Positions 19,798 through 29,480 of a DNA stretch of 64,000 nt are shown here, in pieces. A model generated the notes under the pieces. That model ran no database searches. It was not told the origin of the DNA and saw only the letters and a list, made by a program, of their open reading frames with translations. The position numbers and the translations under genes were made by a program. The stretch is from Paenibacillus sp. DMB20 (lineage in GTDB: Bacteria > Bacillota > Bacilli > Paenibacillales > Paenibacillaceae), in NCBI RefSeq assembly GCF_000987955.1, contig NZ_LAZU01000032.1, forward strand, positions 209,694-273,693, in the 5' to 3' direction. Every line of letters starts with the position of its first letter. Position 1 is the stretch's first letter.

Positions 19798-20741
19798 TTA
19801 CAGCTTCACCACGGAAGTGACGTTGCGTACGGATTCCGCCGATTTGTCAAGCGCTGCCTTCTCGTCCGAAGTCAGCTCCAGCTCGAATACTTTCTCGATG
19901 CCGTCGCCGCCCAGAATGGCAGGAACGCCCATGAACAGATTGTTGTAGCCGTATTCGCCTTCCAGAAGAGCGATAACCGGAAGAATCCGTTTCTTGTCCT
20001 TCAAAATCGCTTCCGTCATTTGGACAAGCGATGCAGCCGGCGCATAGTATGCGCTGCCGTTGCCGAGCAGGTTGACGATCTCGCCCCCGCCGACGCGGGT
20101 ACGCTGCACGATCTCTTCGATCCGCTCTGCAGGAATCAGCGTTTCGATCGGAATGCCGCCAACGCTGGAGTAGCGAACGAGAGGAACCATATCGTCGCCG
20201 TGGCCGCCGAGCACGAAGCCGCGTACGTCTTCCACGGATACGTTCAGCTCTTGGGCGATGAATGTGCAGTAACGCGCTGTATCCAAGACGCCGGACTGGC
20301 CGATGACACGGTTTTTAGGGAAGCCGAGCGTGTTGTACGCCACGTAAGTCATGGCATCCACCGGGTTGCTCAGAATGATGACGGTAGAGTTCGGCGCGTA
20401 TTTCTTCACGTTTTCGCATACCGATTTTACGATGCCGGCATTCGTATTAACGAGGTCATCGCGGCTCATACCCGGTTTGCGTGCAACGCCTGCCGTAATG
20501 ATGACAATGTCGGAGTCCGCAGCGTCTTCATAATTGGCCGTGCCGATAATTTTGCTGTCAAAGCCCTGCACGGGGCTGGCTTCCAACATATCGAGCGCTT
20601 TACCCTTCGTCGGGTTTTCAAGCTGAGGAATGTCGAGCAGTACGACATCCCCCAGTTCTTTTTTGTCCGAGCATAAGTGCCGTAGTTGCACCGGTAAAGC
20701 CCGCGCCGACCACGGTAATTTTTTTTACGAGTAATAGCCAC
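19798..20741 (-). CDS. mdh: Malate dehydrogenase (two frameshifts)
   Basis: NAD-dependent oxidation of malate to oxaloacetate. 313 aa after removing one base from each of two runs, T8 at 20719-20726 and T6 at 20659-20664. The start is GTG 20741 behind AAGGGGGGGAATC, 14 bp after icd. The restored N-terminus reads [14 protein letters not shown] (nucleotide-binding loop). Catalytic features include [10 protein letters not shown] with substrate-binding arginines, SNPVDAMT and [10 protein letters not shown] with the catalytic His. It is the LDH-like malate dehydrogenase of Bacillus, third gene of citZ-icd-mdh. Confidence 0.95.
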
Positions 20742-20755
20742 GATGATTCCCCCCC

Positions 20756-22048
20756 TTACATGTTTTTAATAATTTCGTTCGCGAACTCGGAGCATTTCAC
20801 TTCGGTCGCATCTTCCATCAGACGGGCAAAGTCATAGGTTACGGTTTTATTGTTGATGGATGTTTCCATGCCTTTATAAATGAGGTCGGCCGCTTCCTGC
20901 CAACCCAGGTGCTCAAGAAGCATAACGCCGGACAGAATGACGGAACCAGGGTTCACGACGTCTTTGTCGGCATACTTTGGAGCCGTGCCGTGGGTCGCTT
21001 CAAAAATCGCATGCCCTGTCACGTAGTTGATGTTGGCGCCCGGAGCAATTCCGATACCGCCGACTTGTGCTGCAAGGGCGTCGGACAGGTAGTCGCCGTT
21101 CAGGTTCAGCGTGGCGATCACGTCAAAATCGGTTGGGCGGGTCAGTACTTGTTGCAGGGCGATGTCGGCAATCGCGTCCTTCACGATGATTTTGCCGGCT
21201 TCTTCCGCTGCCTTTTGAGCCGCATTCGCTGCATCTACGCCGTCCTTTTCCTTGATGATGTCGTACTGGGCCCATGTGAACACCTTGTCGCCGAACTCCT
21301 GCTCAGCCACTTCGTACCCCCAATTTTTGAATGCCCCTTCCGTAAACTTCATGATGTTGCCTTTATGAACAAGCGTAACGCTCTTGCGTCCGTGCTTGAT
21401 GGCATACTCTACGGCTGCGCGCACAAGACGCTTCGAGCCTTCGGAGGATACGGGCTTCACGCCGATGCCGGATGTTTCCGGGAAGCGGATTTTGTTTACT
21501 CCCATTTCTTCTTGGAGGAATTTGATAACCTTCTTCACTTCCTCGGAACCTTCCTTGTACTCGATGCCTGCATAAATGTCTTCCGTGTTTTCGCGGAAAA
21601 TGACCATGTCGACCAATTCAGGGCGTTTAACCGGGGAAGGCACGCCGTTAAAGTAACGAACCGGACGCAGGCAGGTGTAGAGATCGAGTTCTTGGCGCAG
21701 CGCCACGTTCAGGGAACGGATTCCGCCGCCGATCGGCGTTGTCAGAGGACCCTTGATGGCAACGATGTATTCGCGGATCGCTTCAAGGGTATCATTCGGA
21801 AGCCATTCGCCGTATGTATTGAAAGCTTTCTCGCCGGCGAACACCTCATACCAGGCAATTTTCTTGGAGCCGCCGTATGCTTTTTCTACCGCTGCATCAA
21901 GCACGCGCTTGGAAGCTCTCCAGATATCGCGGCCTGTTCCGTCACCCTCGATGAAAGGAATGATCGGGTTCGCCGGCACCTGCAGCTTGCCGTTATCAAT
22001 CGTAATCTTCTCACCTTCGGTTGGTAGTGCGAATTTCTCAAGTTTCAT
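20756..22048 (-). CDS. icd: Isocitrate dehydrogenase, NADP type
   Basis: Oxidative decarboxylation of isocitrate to 2-oxoglutarate. 430 aa, full length. Hallmarks are [26 protein letters not shown], the substrate-site region [11 protein letters not shown] and the coenzyme-site region [15 protein letters not shown] 22048 follows AAAGGAGGAATTC. It sits between citZ and mdh, in the order known from Bacillus. Confidence 0.97.
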   Translation of the reverse strand: MKLEKFALPTEGEKITIDNGKLQVPANPIIPFIEGDGTGRDIWRASKRVLDAAVEKAYGGSKKIAWYEVFAGEKAFNTYGEWLPNDTLEAIREYIVAIKGPLTTPIGGGIRSLNVALRQELDLYTCLRPVRYFNGVPSPVKRPELVDMVIFRENTEDIYAGIEYKEGSEEVKKVIKFLQEEMGVNKIRFPETSGIGVKPVSSEGSKRLVRAAVEYAIKHGRKSVTLVHKGNIMKFTEGAFKNWGYEVAEQEFGDKVFTWAQYDIIKEKDGVDAANAAQKAAEEAGKIIVKDAIADIALQQVLTRPTDFDVIATLNLNGDYLSDALAAQVGGIGIAPGANINYVTGHAIFEATHGTAPKYADKDVVNPGSVILSGVMLLEHLGWQEAADLIYKGMETSINNKTVTYDFARLMEDATEVKCSEFANEIIKNM

Positions 22049-22186
22049 AGTATGAATTCCTCCTTTGAAATGGTGGTTGTCTCTATCCTCCGCTTAAAAA
22101 GCGGGAAAGGGCACAAAGAATGCCGCTTTTACCGGTGATCCGGAAAAAGCGTTTCCTCTGCCCTATTGTACCGTAATTGCGGCAAA

Positions 22187-23299
22187 TTAGCGAAGCTCAA
22201 CAGGCACGTACTTCTGATTGGTTAAACCCGTGTATTCCGCACGCGGGCGGATGATGCGGTTGCCGTCGTACTGCTCCAAAATATGCGCCGTCCAACCGGA
22301 TACGCGGCTGATCGCGAAAATCGGAGTGAACAGTTCGTGTTCGATTCCAAGCTGGGTATATACGGAAGCCGAATAGAAGTCGACGTTCGGCTTCAGTCCT
22401 TTTTGGGAGGTTACGATTTTTTCAATCAGAACCGAGATATCATACAGGGTCGTATCACCCTTTATTTCACCGAGCTCGCGGGACATTTTCTGCAGATGCT
22501 TTGCACGGGGATCGCCGTTTTTGTATACGCGGTGACCGAAGCCCATGATTTTTTCGCGGTTATTGAGTTTTTCCTGAATGTAGGCTTCCGCCTTGTCGAT
22601 GGTGCCCACTTCATTCAGCATTTTCATGACCGCCTCGTTGGCTCCTCCATGCAAAGGTCCTTTCAGCGCGCCGATCGCGGATGTAACGCCCGAGTAAATA
22701 TCGGACAGCGTGGCCACGGTTACGCGGGATGCGAATGTGGATGCATTCAGCTCGTGATCGGCATGAAGCACGAGAGCCTGGTCCAGAGCTTTAATCGAGG
22801 TTTCATCCGGCTGCTCGCCCCTAAGCATGTACAGGAAGTTTTCCGCGATGGAAACGCCGGCCTTCGGAGCGACCGGCTCCTTGCCTTGACGGACGCGGGA
22901 AATGGCTGCAACGATGGTAGGGAGCTGCGCCTGCAGTTTAACCGCTTTCTTTTCATTGGCTTCCTGACTCATGTCATCGGCGGATTCGTCATACAGAGCA
23001 AGTGCGGATACGGCCGAGCGGAGAGCTGCCATCGTATTCGCGTTTTGAGGATACAGCTTGATCTGTTCTATCAGTTTATCCGGAATGGCCGCATAAGCGC
23101 TCAGATCCTGCTGAAGAGACTTTAATTCCTGGGCATCGGGAAGTTTGCCGTACCATAGCAAATAGGCCACTTCTTCAAAACTGGCATGCTCTGCGAGATC
23201 ATCAATATCATAGCCCCGATACGTAAGAACGCCGTCAACGATCGAACTGATCGAGGATGTTGTAGCTACAATGCCTTCCAAACCCTTGGTAGCTGTCAT
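22187..23299 (-). CDS. citZ: Citrate synthase
   Basis: Entry enzyme of the TCA cycle (oxaloacetate + acetyl-CoA). 370 aa, the short Gram-positive form. It carries the active-site stretches LHADHELNAST, GALKGPLHGGAN and GFGHRVYKNGDPRA. ATG 23299 follows AAAGGAGAGATG. It is first in citZ-icd-mdh, with 138 bp before icd. A near-perfect CcpA operator lies upstream (23351-23364), as expected for a catabolite-repressed citZ. Confidence 0.97.
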   Translation of the reverse strand: MTATKGLEGIVATTSSISSIVDGVLTYRGYDIDDLAEHASFEEVAYLLWYGKLPDAQELKSLQQDLSAYAAIPDKLIEQIKLYPQNANTMAALRSAVSALALYDESADDMSQEANEKKAVKLQAQLPTIVAAISRVRQGKEPVAPKAGVSIAENFLYMLRGEQPDETSIKALDQALVLHADHELNASTFASRVTVATLSDIYSGVTSAIGALKGPLHGGANEAVMKMLNEVGTIDKAEAYIQEKLNNREKIMGFGHRVYKNGDPRAKHLQKMSRELGEIKGDTTLYDISVLIEKIVTSQKGLKPNVDFYSASVYTQLGIEHELFTPIFAISRVSGWTAHILEQYDGNRIIRPRAEYTGLTNQKYVPVELR

Positions 23300-23350
23300 G
23301 CATCATCTCTCCTTTGATATTTGGGATACCCCCGGTGTTGGACTGTGCTG

Positions 23351-23364
23351 TGAAAACCGTTTCA
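23351..23364. promoter_or_regulatory. Candidate cre (CcpA) site upstream of citZ
   Basis: TGAAAACCGTTTCA is an inverted repeat TGAAA-N4-TTTCA and matches the cre consensus except for one centre base. It is about 52 bp upstream of citZ; citZ is repressed through CcpA in Bacillus. Confidence 0.55.
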
Positions 23365-23685
23365 TGATACCGGATGAAAAGAGAACCCTGATAAGGTCAT
23401 AAATAATCAATATAATAAAACTCTCTCTTATCATAAAGTATTTTGTCGGATATGTGAACATTGACTCAACCAATCCTTACATCAAATTGTTTTATCGACA
23501 CAATAAACGATTTTTTAAAAAAACCTCTCGGCCCGAAAGACGCGCGTGCACCGCGCGTTTTGAGCCACGGACTTGTTCGGCGGAGAGCGTTTTCATCCGT
23601 TCACAAAATGTTCATAAATGCGGACCGAGGTTTATAAACGCCCCCGTTAACTGAAATCTTGTCCTTTCTTAATATAATTAAAATT
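23365..23685. other. Non-coding stretch upstream of citZ
   Basis: No convincing gene. 23398-23445 is AT-rich with several ATAA/TTAT half-sites, as expected for a promoter and possibly a CcpC-type LysR site, but no clean dyad was found. The rest holds nothing I can identify. Confidence 0.4.
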
Positions 23686-23726
23686 AAAGCAGGCCGCCCA
23701 AAAGTGAATCTTGAGTGACCTGCTTT
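23686..23726 (-). terminator. Terminator of the pst operon
   Basis: AAAGCAGG (23686-23693) pairs with CCTGCTTT (23719-23726); on the minus strand the stem is followed by TTTAATTTT. It lies just after pstB. Confidence 0.65.
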
Positions 23727-23759
23727 CAGTTTCGGACGACGTCGGAGTTTTGCCGGAAA

Positions 23760-24515
23760 TTATCCAAACCGTCCTGAAATATAATCCTGCGTCAGCTTGT
23801 TCTCAGGGTTTGTGAAAATAAGCTCGGTCTTGCCGTGCTCAACCACTTTGCCCAAATAGAAGTAGGCGGTAAAATCGGATACCCTGGCGGCCTGCTGCAT
23901 ATTGTGGGTAACGATAACGATCCGAAGCTCTTCCTTCAGCTGCGTGATCAGCTCTTCGATTTTGCCCGTAGAGACCGGGTCCAGAGCGGAAGCCGGCTCA
24001 TCCAGCAGCAGGATCTGCGGATTTACGGACAGCGCGCGGGCGATGCAAAGACGCTGCTGCTGGCCTCCCGACAAGGATAAGGCCGAATCGTTCAGGCGGT
24101 CCTTTACTTCATCCCATAATGCAGCTTTGCGCAGACTGTTCTCCACGATTTCATCCAATTGCTTTTTCTTTTTGATCCCGCGATACCTCGGTCCAAAAGC
24201 GATATTGTTGTAAATCGACTTAAAAAACGGATTCGGCTTTTGCCATACCATGCCGATCTGCTGGCGCAGCTTGATCACATCGGTATGCGGATCGTTCAGA
24301 TCGTTGCCGTTCATCCATATATGCCCGGTTGTCCGCGATAGCGAAATCGCGTCGTTCATCCGGTTCAAAGACCTGAGAAAGGTCGATTTGCCGCAGCCGG
24401 AGGGGCCGATCAGTGCAGTGACACTTTGGGCCGGAAAATCAAGGCTGATATTCTTGACCGCTTCAAATTCCCCGTAAAACACACTTAAATTTTCGGTTCC
24501 AAACGCTTGAGCCAT
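23760..24515 (-). CDS. pstB: Phosphate import ATPase PstB (copy 2, in pst operon)
   Basis: 251 aa. Walker [10 protein letters not shown], signature LSGGQQQR and Walker [13 protein letters not shown] are intact. It is the last gene of pstS-pstC-pstA-pstB, 15 bp after pstA, so this is the ATPase expected to power the importer. It differs from copy 1 at 10788-11543 throughout the helical domain ([10 protein letters not shown] here, [10 protein letters not shown] there), so the two are diverged paralogs and not a recent duplication. Confidence 0.96.
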   Translation of the reverse strand: MAQAFGTENLSVFYGEFEAVKNISLDFPAQSVTALIGPSGCGKSTFLRSLNRMNDAISLSRTTGHIWMNGNDLNDPHTDVIKLRQQIGMVWQKPNPFFKSIYNNIAFGPRYRGIKKKKQLDEIVENSLRKAALWDEVKDRLNDSALSLSGGQQQRLCIARALSVNPQILLLDEPASALDPVSTGKIEELITQLKEELRIVIVTHNMQQAARVSDFTAYFYLGKVVEHGKTELIFTNPENKLTQDYISGRFG

Positions 24516-24530
24516 CTTGGTCCTCCCCCT

Positions 24531-25429
24531 CTAATCTATCCGTTTGGCTGCAGTAAAGCGCCGGTATGCCAATCTTCCAATCCATCTCGCCGTAAGGTTA
24601 AATCCTAAAATGAGAATAACCAGGACCGCGGAAGCTCCTGCCGCGATTTCCGGAGCGTCCGGCGCGATTCCTTCGCTGTTCACCTTCCAGATATGAACCG
24701 CAAGGGTTTCGGCAGGCCGAAGCGGATTAATCGGCGATCTTGGACTAAGCGGATTCCAATCCGTGAAATCAAGCGGAGGACTGCTCATTCCCGCCGTAAA
24801 CATAAGGGCCGCCGCTTCGCCGAAGATCCGCCCCGAGGCCAGGATCGTCCCTGTAATCAGGCTCGGCAGCGCAACGGGAAGGAGAATCGATGTGATGATT
24901 TTCCACTTGGACAGCCCCAGTGCGAAGCCGGCTTCCTTTTGCTCTTTCGGCACGGCCCTGAATGCCTGCTCGGTCGTGCGGACCATCAGCGGCAGATTGA
25001 ATATAGCCAAGGCCATGGCGCCCGACAGCAGGGAAAATCCAAGGTTGAACGTGTTAACCAGAACCAATAGCCCGAACAAGCCGATAACGATCGAAGGAAA
25101 AGATGATAATACCTCGACAACCAGACGCACGATATTGGTGATTCGTCCGGGCTTGGCGTATTCGGCCATGTAGATGCCTCCGCCCCATCCGAGCGGGACG
25201 GTAATGATCAAGGTAAGGACAAGAAGAAACACGGAGTTAAACAACTGGGGTCCGATTCCCCCTCCGCCTTTTATAAGCTGAGGCACGCCCGTCAGGAAAT
25301 TCCAGTCGATATGGCGCAGCCCCTCACCATAATGTAACCAAGCAGGCCGATCAGTATGGCGACAATCAGCAGCGCGAAAATAACGATAACAATCGTAGCG
25401 ATTTTGTCAGCTGTTTTTGCTCTTTTCAA
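24531..25429 (-). CDS. pstA: Phosphate ABC transporter permease PstA (frameshift)
   Basis: 299 aa once one missing G is restored in the C4 run 25320-25323; without it the first membrane segment is lost. The start is the TTG at 25429 behind AAAGGAGAAACCGAAT. It overlaps the pstC stop in the sequence TTGA, so the two are translationally coupled. Membrane segment 1 spans about residues 9-32, then the periplasmic region LRHIDWNFLTG and further segments with the typical YMAEYAK and permease coupling region (EAGFALGLSKWK). Confidence 0.92.
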
Positions 25430-26352
25430 ATTCGGTTTCTCCTTTCAAGCAGCCTCACGAGCAGTACAAATACAAAGGTCATCAGCAGCAGTACAAGCGC
25501 CATGCTCCACAAAGCGTTATTGTGAACCGATCCCATCGCCGTATTCCCCATGCTTAACGTGATGGCACTGGTCAGCGTGGATGCGGACTCGATAAGGGAA
25601 TTCGGGATATGCGGCGCGTTGCCGATAACCATCTGTACAGCCAAGCTTCGCCGAAAGCGCGTGCCATGCCCAGGACCACTCCTGTCAGCAATGCGGGTAA
25701 AACCGTTGGAATGACGACGCGGTAAATGGTTTGCCAGCGGGTGGCCCCTAGCGCATAGGAGGACTCCCTCAGGCCGCCCGGAAGAGAGGCCAGCGCATCC
25801 GCCATGATGCTCGTAATGGTAGGCAGAATCATGACCGCGAGGACAAGGCAGCCCGCCAAAATACCGAAACCTTGCCCGCCAAATACCGATCGCACCAGCG
25901 GAACGATGACGCTGAGGCCGATGAAGCCATACACGACCGAAGGAATCCCCGATAACAGCTCGACGGCAGGCTGCAGGATCCGTTTCCCCCGTCCAGGCAA
26001 TATTTCCGTCATGAACAAGGCCGCGCACAGGCTTAACGGTCCCGCAATTAAAGCAGCCAGCAGCGTAACGGCAAACGAACCCGTGATAAACGGAAGCGCC
26101 CCGAATTCCTCATCCGGGCTCCATGTTTTACCCAAGAAAAAATCCTTCAGACTAACCCCGTTTTCAAAAAAACGTGGCGAGCCCCTTCGACGACACAAAA
26201 AATACGATCGAAACGATGACCACAAGAAGCAGCACGACGCATACCGAGGTGTAGATGCGCCCGATCCAATCTTCCCAAAAATGCTTTTCTCCCAGCTTGC
26301 TGCTCTGCGCGTCATTTTGCTTGAGCGTTGTGTTTTTCCCCATCTGTCCCAT
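25426..26352 (-). CDS. pstC: Phosphate ABC transporter permease PstC (two frameshifts)
   Basis: 308 aa after two corrections: one extra base in the A7 run 26166-26172 and one missing base near 25645 (GAAGCTTGG should read GAAGCCTTGG, giving GEALAVQMVIGNAP). ATG 26352 follows GGAAGGTAAGCA. The first membrane segment is at about residues 34-55. PstC motifs are GIPSVVYGFIGL and the coupling loop LRESSYALGATRWQ. It lies between pstS and pstA. Both indels interrupt conserved motifs of an otherwise perfect operon, so they look like errors. Confidence 0.92.
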
Positions 26353-26379
26353 TGCTTACCTTCCTTCTAACCGGAAAAT

Positions 26380-26400
26380 AGAGGCGGAGTATCCGCCTCT
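26380..26400 (-). terminator. Hairpin between pstS and pstC (possible partial terminator)
   Basis: AGAGGCGGA-GTA-TCCGCCTCT is a perfect 9-bp stem with a three-base loop in the pstS-pstC gap, followed on the minus strand by ATTTT. It could lower readthrough or protect the pstS mRNA end, giving more PstS than permease. Confidence 0.55.
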
Positions 26401-26437
26401 TCTTCCATTTTGATGTCACCTGGCATGAGTTCAGGAT

Positions 26438-27383
26438 TTATTGAGTAATATTGCCTTCCGCGTCGCGTTTTACTTTCATGCCGGATACCGGAATATATCC
26501 AAGCTCGACAACATCTTTTTGTTGAACTTCATCGGACAGCATGTAGTCAAGGAATGCTTTTACCGTCTCGTTAGGCTCGCCTTTGGTGTACATGTGCTGG
26601 TAAGCCCATACCGGATATTTACCGTCCTGCACGTTTTCCACCTTTGCTTCCACACCGTTATACTTGAGCGTCTTTACGCTGTCGTCCAGGTAGGACAATG
26701 CCAGATAGCCGATAGCTCCAGGTGTTTCGCTGACCAGTTTTTTTAACCGTGCCGCTGGAATCCTCTTGGATGGAGCCCGGAAGGTCAGCCAACTTGGACT
26801 GGCCAAGCGCGAATTTTTCGAAAGTGGCACGCGTGCCGGAGCTTGCGGGACGGTTTACGATGACGATCTTCTGATCTTCGCCGCCAAGCTCTTTCCAGTT
26901 CGTAACTTTGCCTGTGAAGATGTCTACCAATTGCTCTTTGGTCAGGTCATCTACCGTAACCTTAGGGTTCACGACTCCGGCCATGGCAACGACGGCCACC
27001 TGATGATCAACAACGCTTTTCGCTTTGTCGGCGTCCAGCTTTTCTTCAGCAAATACGTCGGAGTTTCCGATATCGGATTGTCCTTCCGATACCTGCGTCA
27101 AGCCGGTACCGCTGCCTCCGCCTTGAACCTGTACGGTAACGCCCTTATATTTTTCGTCTGCCATGAACTTCTGTCCCACTTGTTCTACCAATGGCTGCAT
27201 GGCCGTGGAGCCTACCGCAAGGATGGAACCGCTCAACCCGGTTTCTTCTTTAGCCGTTCCGGATCCTCCGGCTGCTTGATTCGCATTGCCCCCTGTGCCT
27301 GTAGTTTCGCTTTTCGATCCGCATGCGGCAAGAGTAAATACGAGTGCGAAAAGCGTCAGAATAAACGGCAGTTTCTTCATCAT
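26438..27383 (-). CDS. pstS: Phosphate-binding lipoprotein PstS (frameshift)
   Basis: High-affinity phosphate receptor, 314 aa after removing one base from the T7 run 26738-26744. The signal peptide has the lipobox TLAAC, so Cys21 is the lipid anchor, followed by a Gly/Asn-rich linker. Phosphate-site motifs are GSTAMQPL, GGGSGTGLTQV and RPASSGTRATF. The restored C-terminus runs SETPGAIGYLALSYL to the end. ATG 27383 follows GGAGGACTAAAACAA. It is the first gene of pstSCAB and is preceded by a PhoP box. Confidence 0.95.
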
Positions 27384-27484
27384 TTGTTTTAGTCCTCCCT
27401 TTATTAAGTGACGGTTTGTTTTTTTGTTTAACCATCAGCACTATTTCATCTTAAGACTCAAGTGTTATGCGGAAATTCGGATTA

Positions 27485-27501
27485 TGTAAAAAGAACGTAA
27501 A
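27485..27501 (-). promoter_or_regulatory. PhoP box upstream of pstS
   Basis: Minus strand reads TTTACG-TTCTT-TTTACA, two near-consensus PhoP hexamers spaced 5 bp, about 100 bp upstream of pstS. Its layout is the same as that of the site upstream of pstB-phoU. Confidence 0.55.
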
Positions 27502-27595
27502 ATATCGATATAAAAATTATAATATTTTTAAGATTTATTCTATAATAGGTTTAACTTAGAGAAACGAAAGTCCGAAAGCCGGGAGGAAGAGTTCA

Positions 27596-28490
27596 ATGAA
27601 CATCATCAAATTAAAGATTTTGACGCTCATCGACAAGCTGCACAAGGTGACGGAAGTGTCCTCCGTTTTACGCATGAAGCAGCCGACGGTGACTTTTCAC
27701 ATGAGAAGCTTGGAGCAGGAAATGGATATGCCCCTTTTTGCCTCGCATAAAGGAAGGGTGGTACTGACCGAGGGCGGAAAGGCCATTCTGCCGTATGCTC
27801 AGCAGATGGTCGCATTGGAGGATGAAATTCGTAAGACTGCCGCCGATTGGGCAGCCAGACATGATGAAAAAATCCGGGTAGGTGCGGATCATTACTCGGA
27901 GGCCTATATCCTCCCTGAAATCCTTATATCTTATTCCAACCTGAATCCGGAAGCGGTCTTCGAAGTGTCGGTTCATGCCGGGGAAATGCTTGAGGAACTG
28001 CTCGTCAAAGGAGATATTGAACTGGCCGTTTATCAGGAAGGGAACCCGTGGAAGGGGCCTTATATAAAAAAAAACGGTCCTAAAGGACCGGTTTTTGCTT
28101 GCCCATGGAGCTTTCCACCCCATGAATAAGCTCAAGGAGGCAAGTCCGGAGGAGCTTAACAAGCATCGATTCGTATATAGCCGCACCTGCCCGCTCCAGC
28201 TTGAGCAGATGAAGTTGTGGTCTGAACAGCATGACTTGCCGCTTTCGAACACGCTCGGGTTAAATTCTCTCGAAGCGGTGATGACCGCGGTCCGGACCGG
28301 ACAGGCCGTCGCTTTTCTTCCGGAAAGCTGCGTCATCCGACATGAACAAGGTATTTTCACGGCACCGATTCCCGGTTGGAAGCAATCCCCGTGTACAATC
28401 CGGACCGCATGCCATTCCGAGAGACCCCGCTCTGAGGGCAGCCAAGATTTTTGGCATTATATCACGGCTTACTCCGGCTTTAACGCTTGA
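27596..28490 (+). CDS. LysR-family transcriptional regulator (frameshift)
   Basis: About 297 aa after removing one base from the A9 run 28066-28074. The N-terminal winged helix-turn-helix reads KVTEVSSVLRMKQPTVTFHMRSLE, followed by a LysR effector domain whose periplasmic-binding-like core includes GLNSLEAVMTAVRTGQAVAFLP. The last 35 residues look out of frame between about 28380 and 28437. A missing base followed by an extra base would restore a stretch containing IPVYNPDRMPF before the normal end DFWHYITAYSGFNA. ATG 27596 follows GGGAGGAAGAG. It is divergent from pstS. The target is unknown; control of pst, or a CcpC-like role for citZ, are guesses. Confidence 0.82.
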
Positions 28491-28874
28491 AGATCGTGAT
28501 TTTGCCGTTTTTTTATATTTTTCTTCATCCATTTCAGCAGCAGGAAGCGATAGATGGGACGGGTCAGGGGAAACAGCATCGTAAACCCGACGATGTCGGT
28601 AAGAAAGCCGGGAACGATGAGAAGAACCCCTCCGCCAAAAATGCACAATCCGTCGACCATGGATGTACCGGGAACCATGTTCGAATTCGTCCGAAGCTTG
28701 GCATCCTCCATCGCTTTGCGGCCTTCGAACCTCATCATCACCACGCCGATGGCCGAAGTAAGCAGGGTAAGAAGCAGCGTGTTCATGCCGCCGATCCGAT
28801 CCGCTACAAGTGAAAATCCGAATATTTCAATGGCTGGCAAAAAAAATGACGGCCGCCAGCAACCACTTCCACAT
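28469..28874 (-). CDS. fxsA: FxsA family membrane protein (frameshift)
   Basis: 134 aa after removing one base from the A8 run 28839-28846. The restored start is ATG 28874 (MWKWLLAAVIFLPAIEIF) behind GGAGAGGAGTAG. Family features are an N-terminal membrane segment with PAIEIF, a central cytoplasmic loop, and GGGVLLIVPGFLTDIVGFTM near residues 75-95. FxsA was named for suppression of F-exclusion of phage T7 in E. coli; its cellular role is unclear. It is next to pyk in Bacillus too. Its 3' end overlaps the convergent LysR gene by 22 bp. Confidence 0.9.
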
Positions 28875-28878
28875 AAAT

Positions 28879-29388
28879 CTACTCCTCTCCCCCCAAAAGG
28901 GAACTCTTTAATGCATCATACAGCTTTGGAACGGATTTATCCAGTCGGGCGGGCTTCCACTCCCGGTTGACCCATACATGGTTGGTCTTCCCTCTTACCA
29001 GCAAATCCCCCGGCAGTTCCTGATCCCTGCCATAAAGGGACAGGTTCAGGGAGTCCCGCTCTCCTTCGGATAGCCTGCGGACCTCATACTCATAATGAAT
29101 GCGCAGAGCCGAAAAAACGGTCATTCGGGTAAATACGTTGACAAGGTCGTCGTAATGCGCAGGGCTAAGGTATTTCATCTCCAGATCGACGACGGGAAGA
29201 AGCACGCCTTCCTCTTCCATTCCCCTGTAGGTAAATCCTAACTCGCGGATCATTTCGGTCCTGCCCATTTCGAACCAGTTCAAGTAGTTGGCGTGATAGA
29301 CGACGCCCATCTGGTCGCTCTCCTGATAGCGTACCCGAAAGGACGTGGTGAACCACCGGCTCGGCTGATTTACGGATGTTCTTGACAT
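28879..29388 (-). CDS. Acyl-CoA thioesterase, hotdog fold (YbgC/FadM type)
   Basis: Hydrolyses acyl-CoA thioesters. The hotdog domain starts with RVRYQESDQMGVVYHANYLNW, in which the Asp after the Ser is the catalytic residue of the 4-hydroxybenzoyl-CoA thioesterase group. I prefer the ATG at 29388, about 7 nt after GGGGGGA; ATGs at 29391 and 29406 are possible. About 169 aa, slightly longer than typical because of a tail of about 25 residues (KPARLDKSVPKLYDALKSS). It lies between pyk and fxsA. The substrate is unknown. Confidence 0.88.
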   Translation of the reverse strand: MSRTSVNQPSRWFTTSFRVRYQESDQMGVVYHANYLNWFEMGRTEMIRELGFTYRGMEEEGVLLPVVDLEMKYLSPAHYDDLVNVFTRMTVFSALRIHYEYEVRRLSEGERDSLNLSLYGRDQELPGDLLVRGKTNHVWVNREWKPARLDKSVPKLYDALKSSLLGGEE

Positions 29389-29411
29389 CATGCTTCCCCC
29401 CGACATTTATA

Positions 29412-29448
29412 GAAAAAGCAATGGTCGATGGCTCGTCCATTGCTTTTT
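29412..29448. terminator. Terminator after pyk
   Basis: AAAAAGCAATGG pairs with CCATTGCTTTTT around an 11-13 nt loop. It is symmetrical enough to act in both directions. Confidence 0.88.
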
Positions 29449-29480
29449 CATTCATTTATGGTTTCCTGTACAAAAGGTTC

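Noticed and set aside
19744-20676. 310-codon plus-strand frame opposite mdh
   Set aside because: Shadow of mdh; the minus strand gives a full malate dehydrogenase once two homopolymer errors are corrected.
22080-22186. Terminator or attenuator between citZ and icd
   Set aside because: Short inverted repeats exist (CCGCTT/AAGCGG) but none forms a strong stem followed by T on the transcribed strand.
23398-23445. CcpC operator near citZ (ATAA-N7-TTAT)
   Set aside because: Half-sites are present in AT-rich DNA but none has the correct spacing, so it is not listed as a site.
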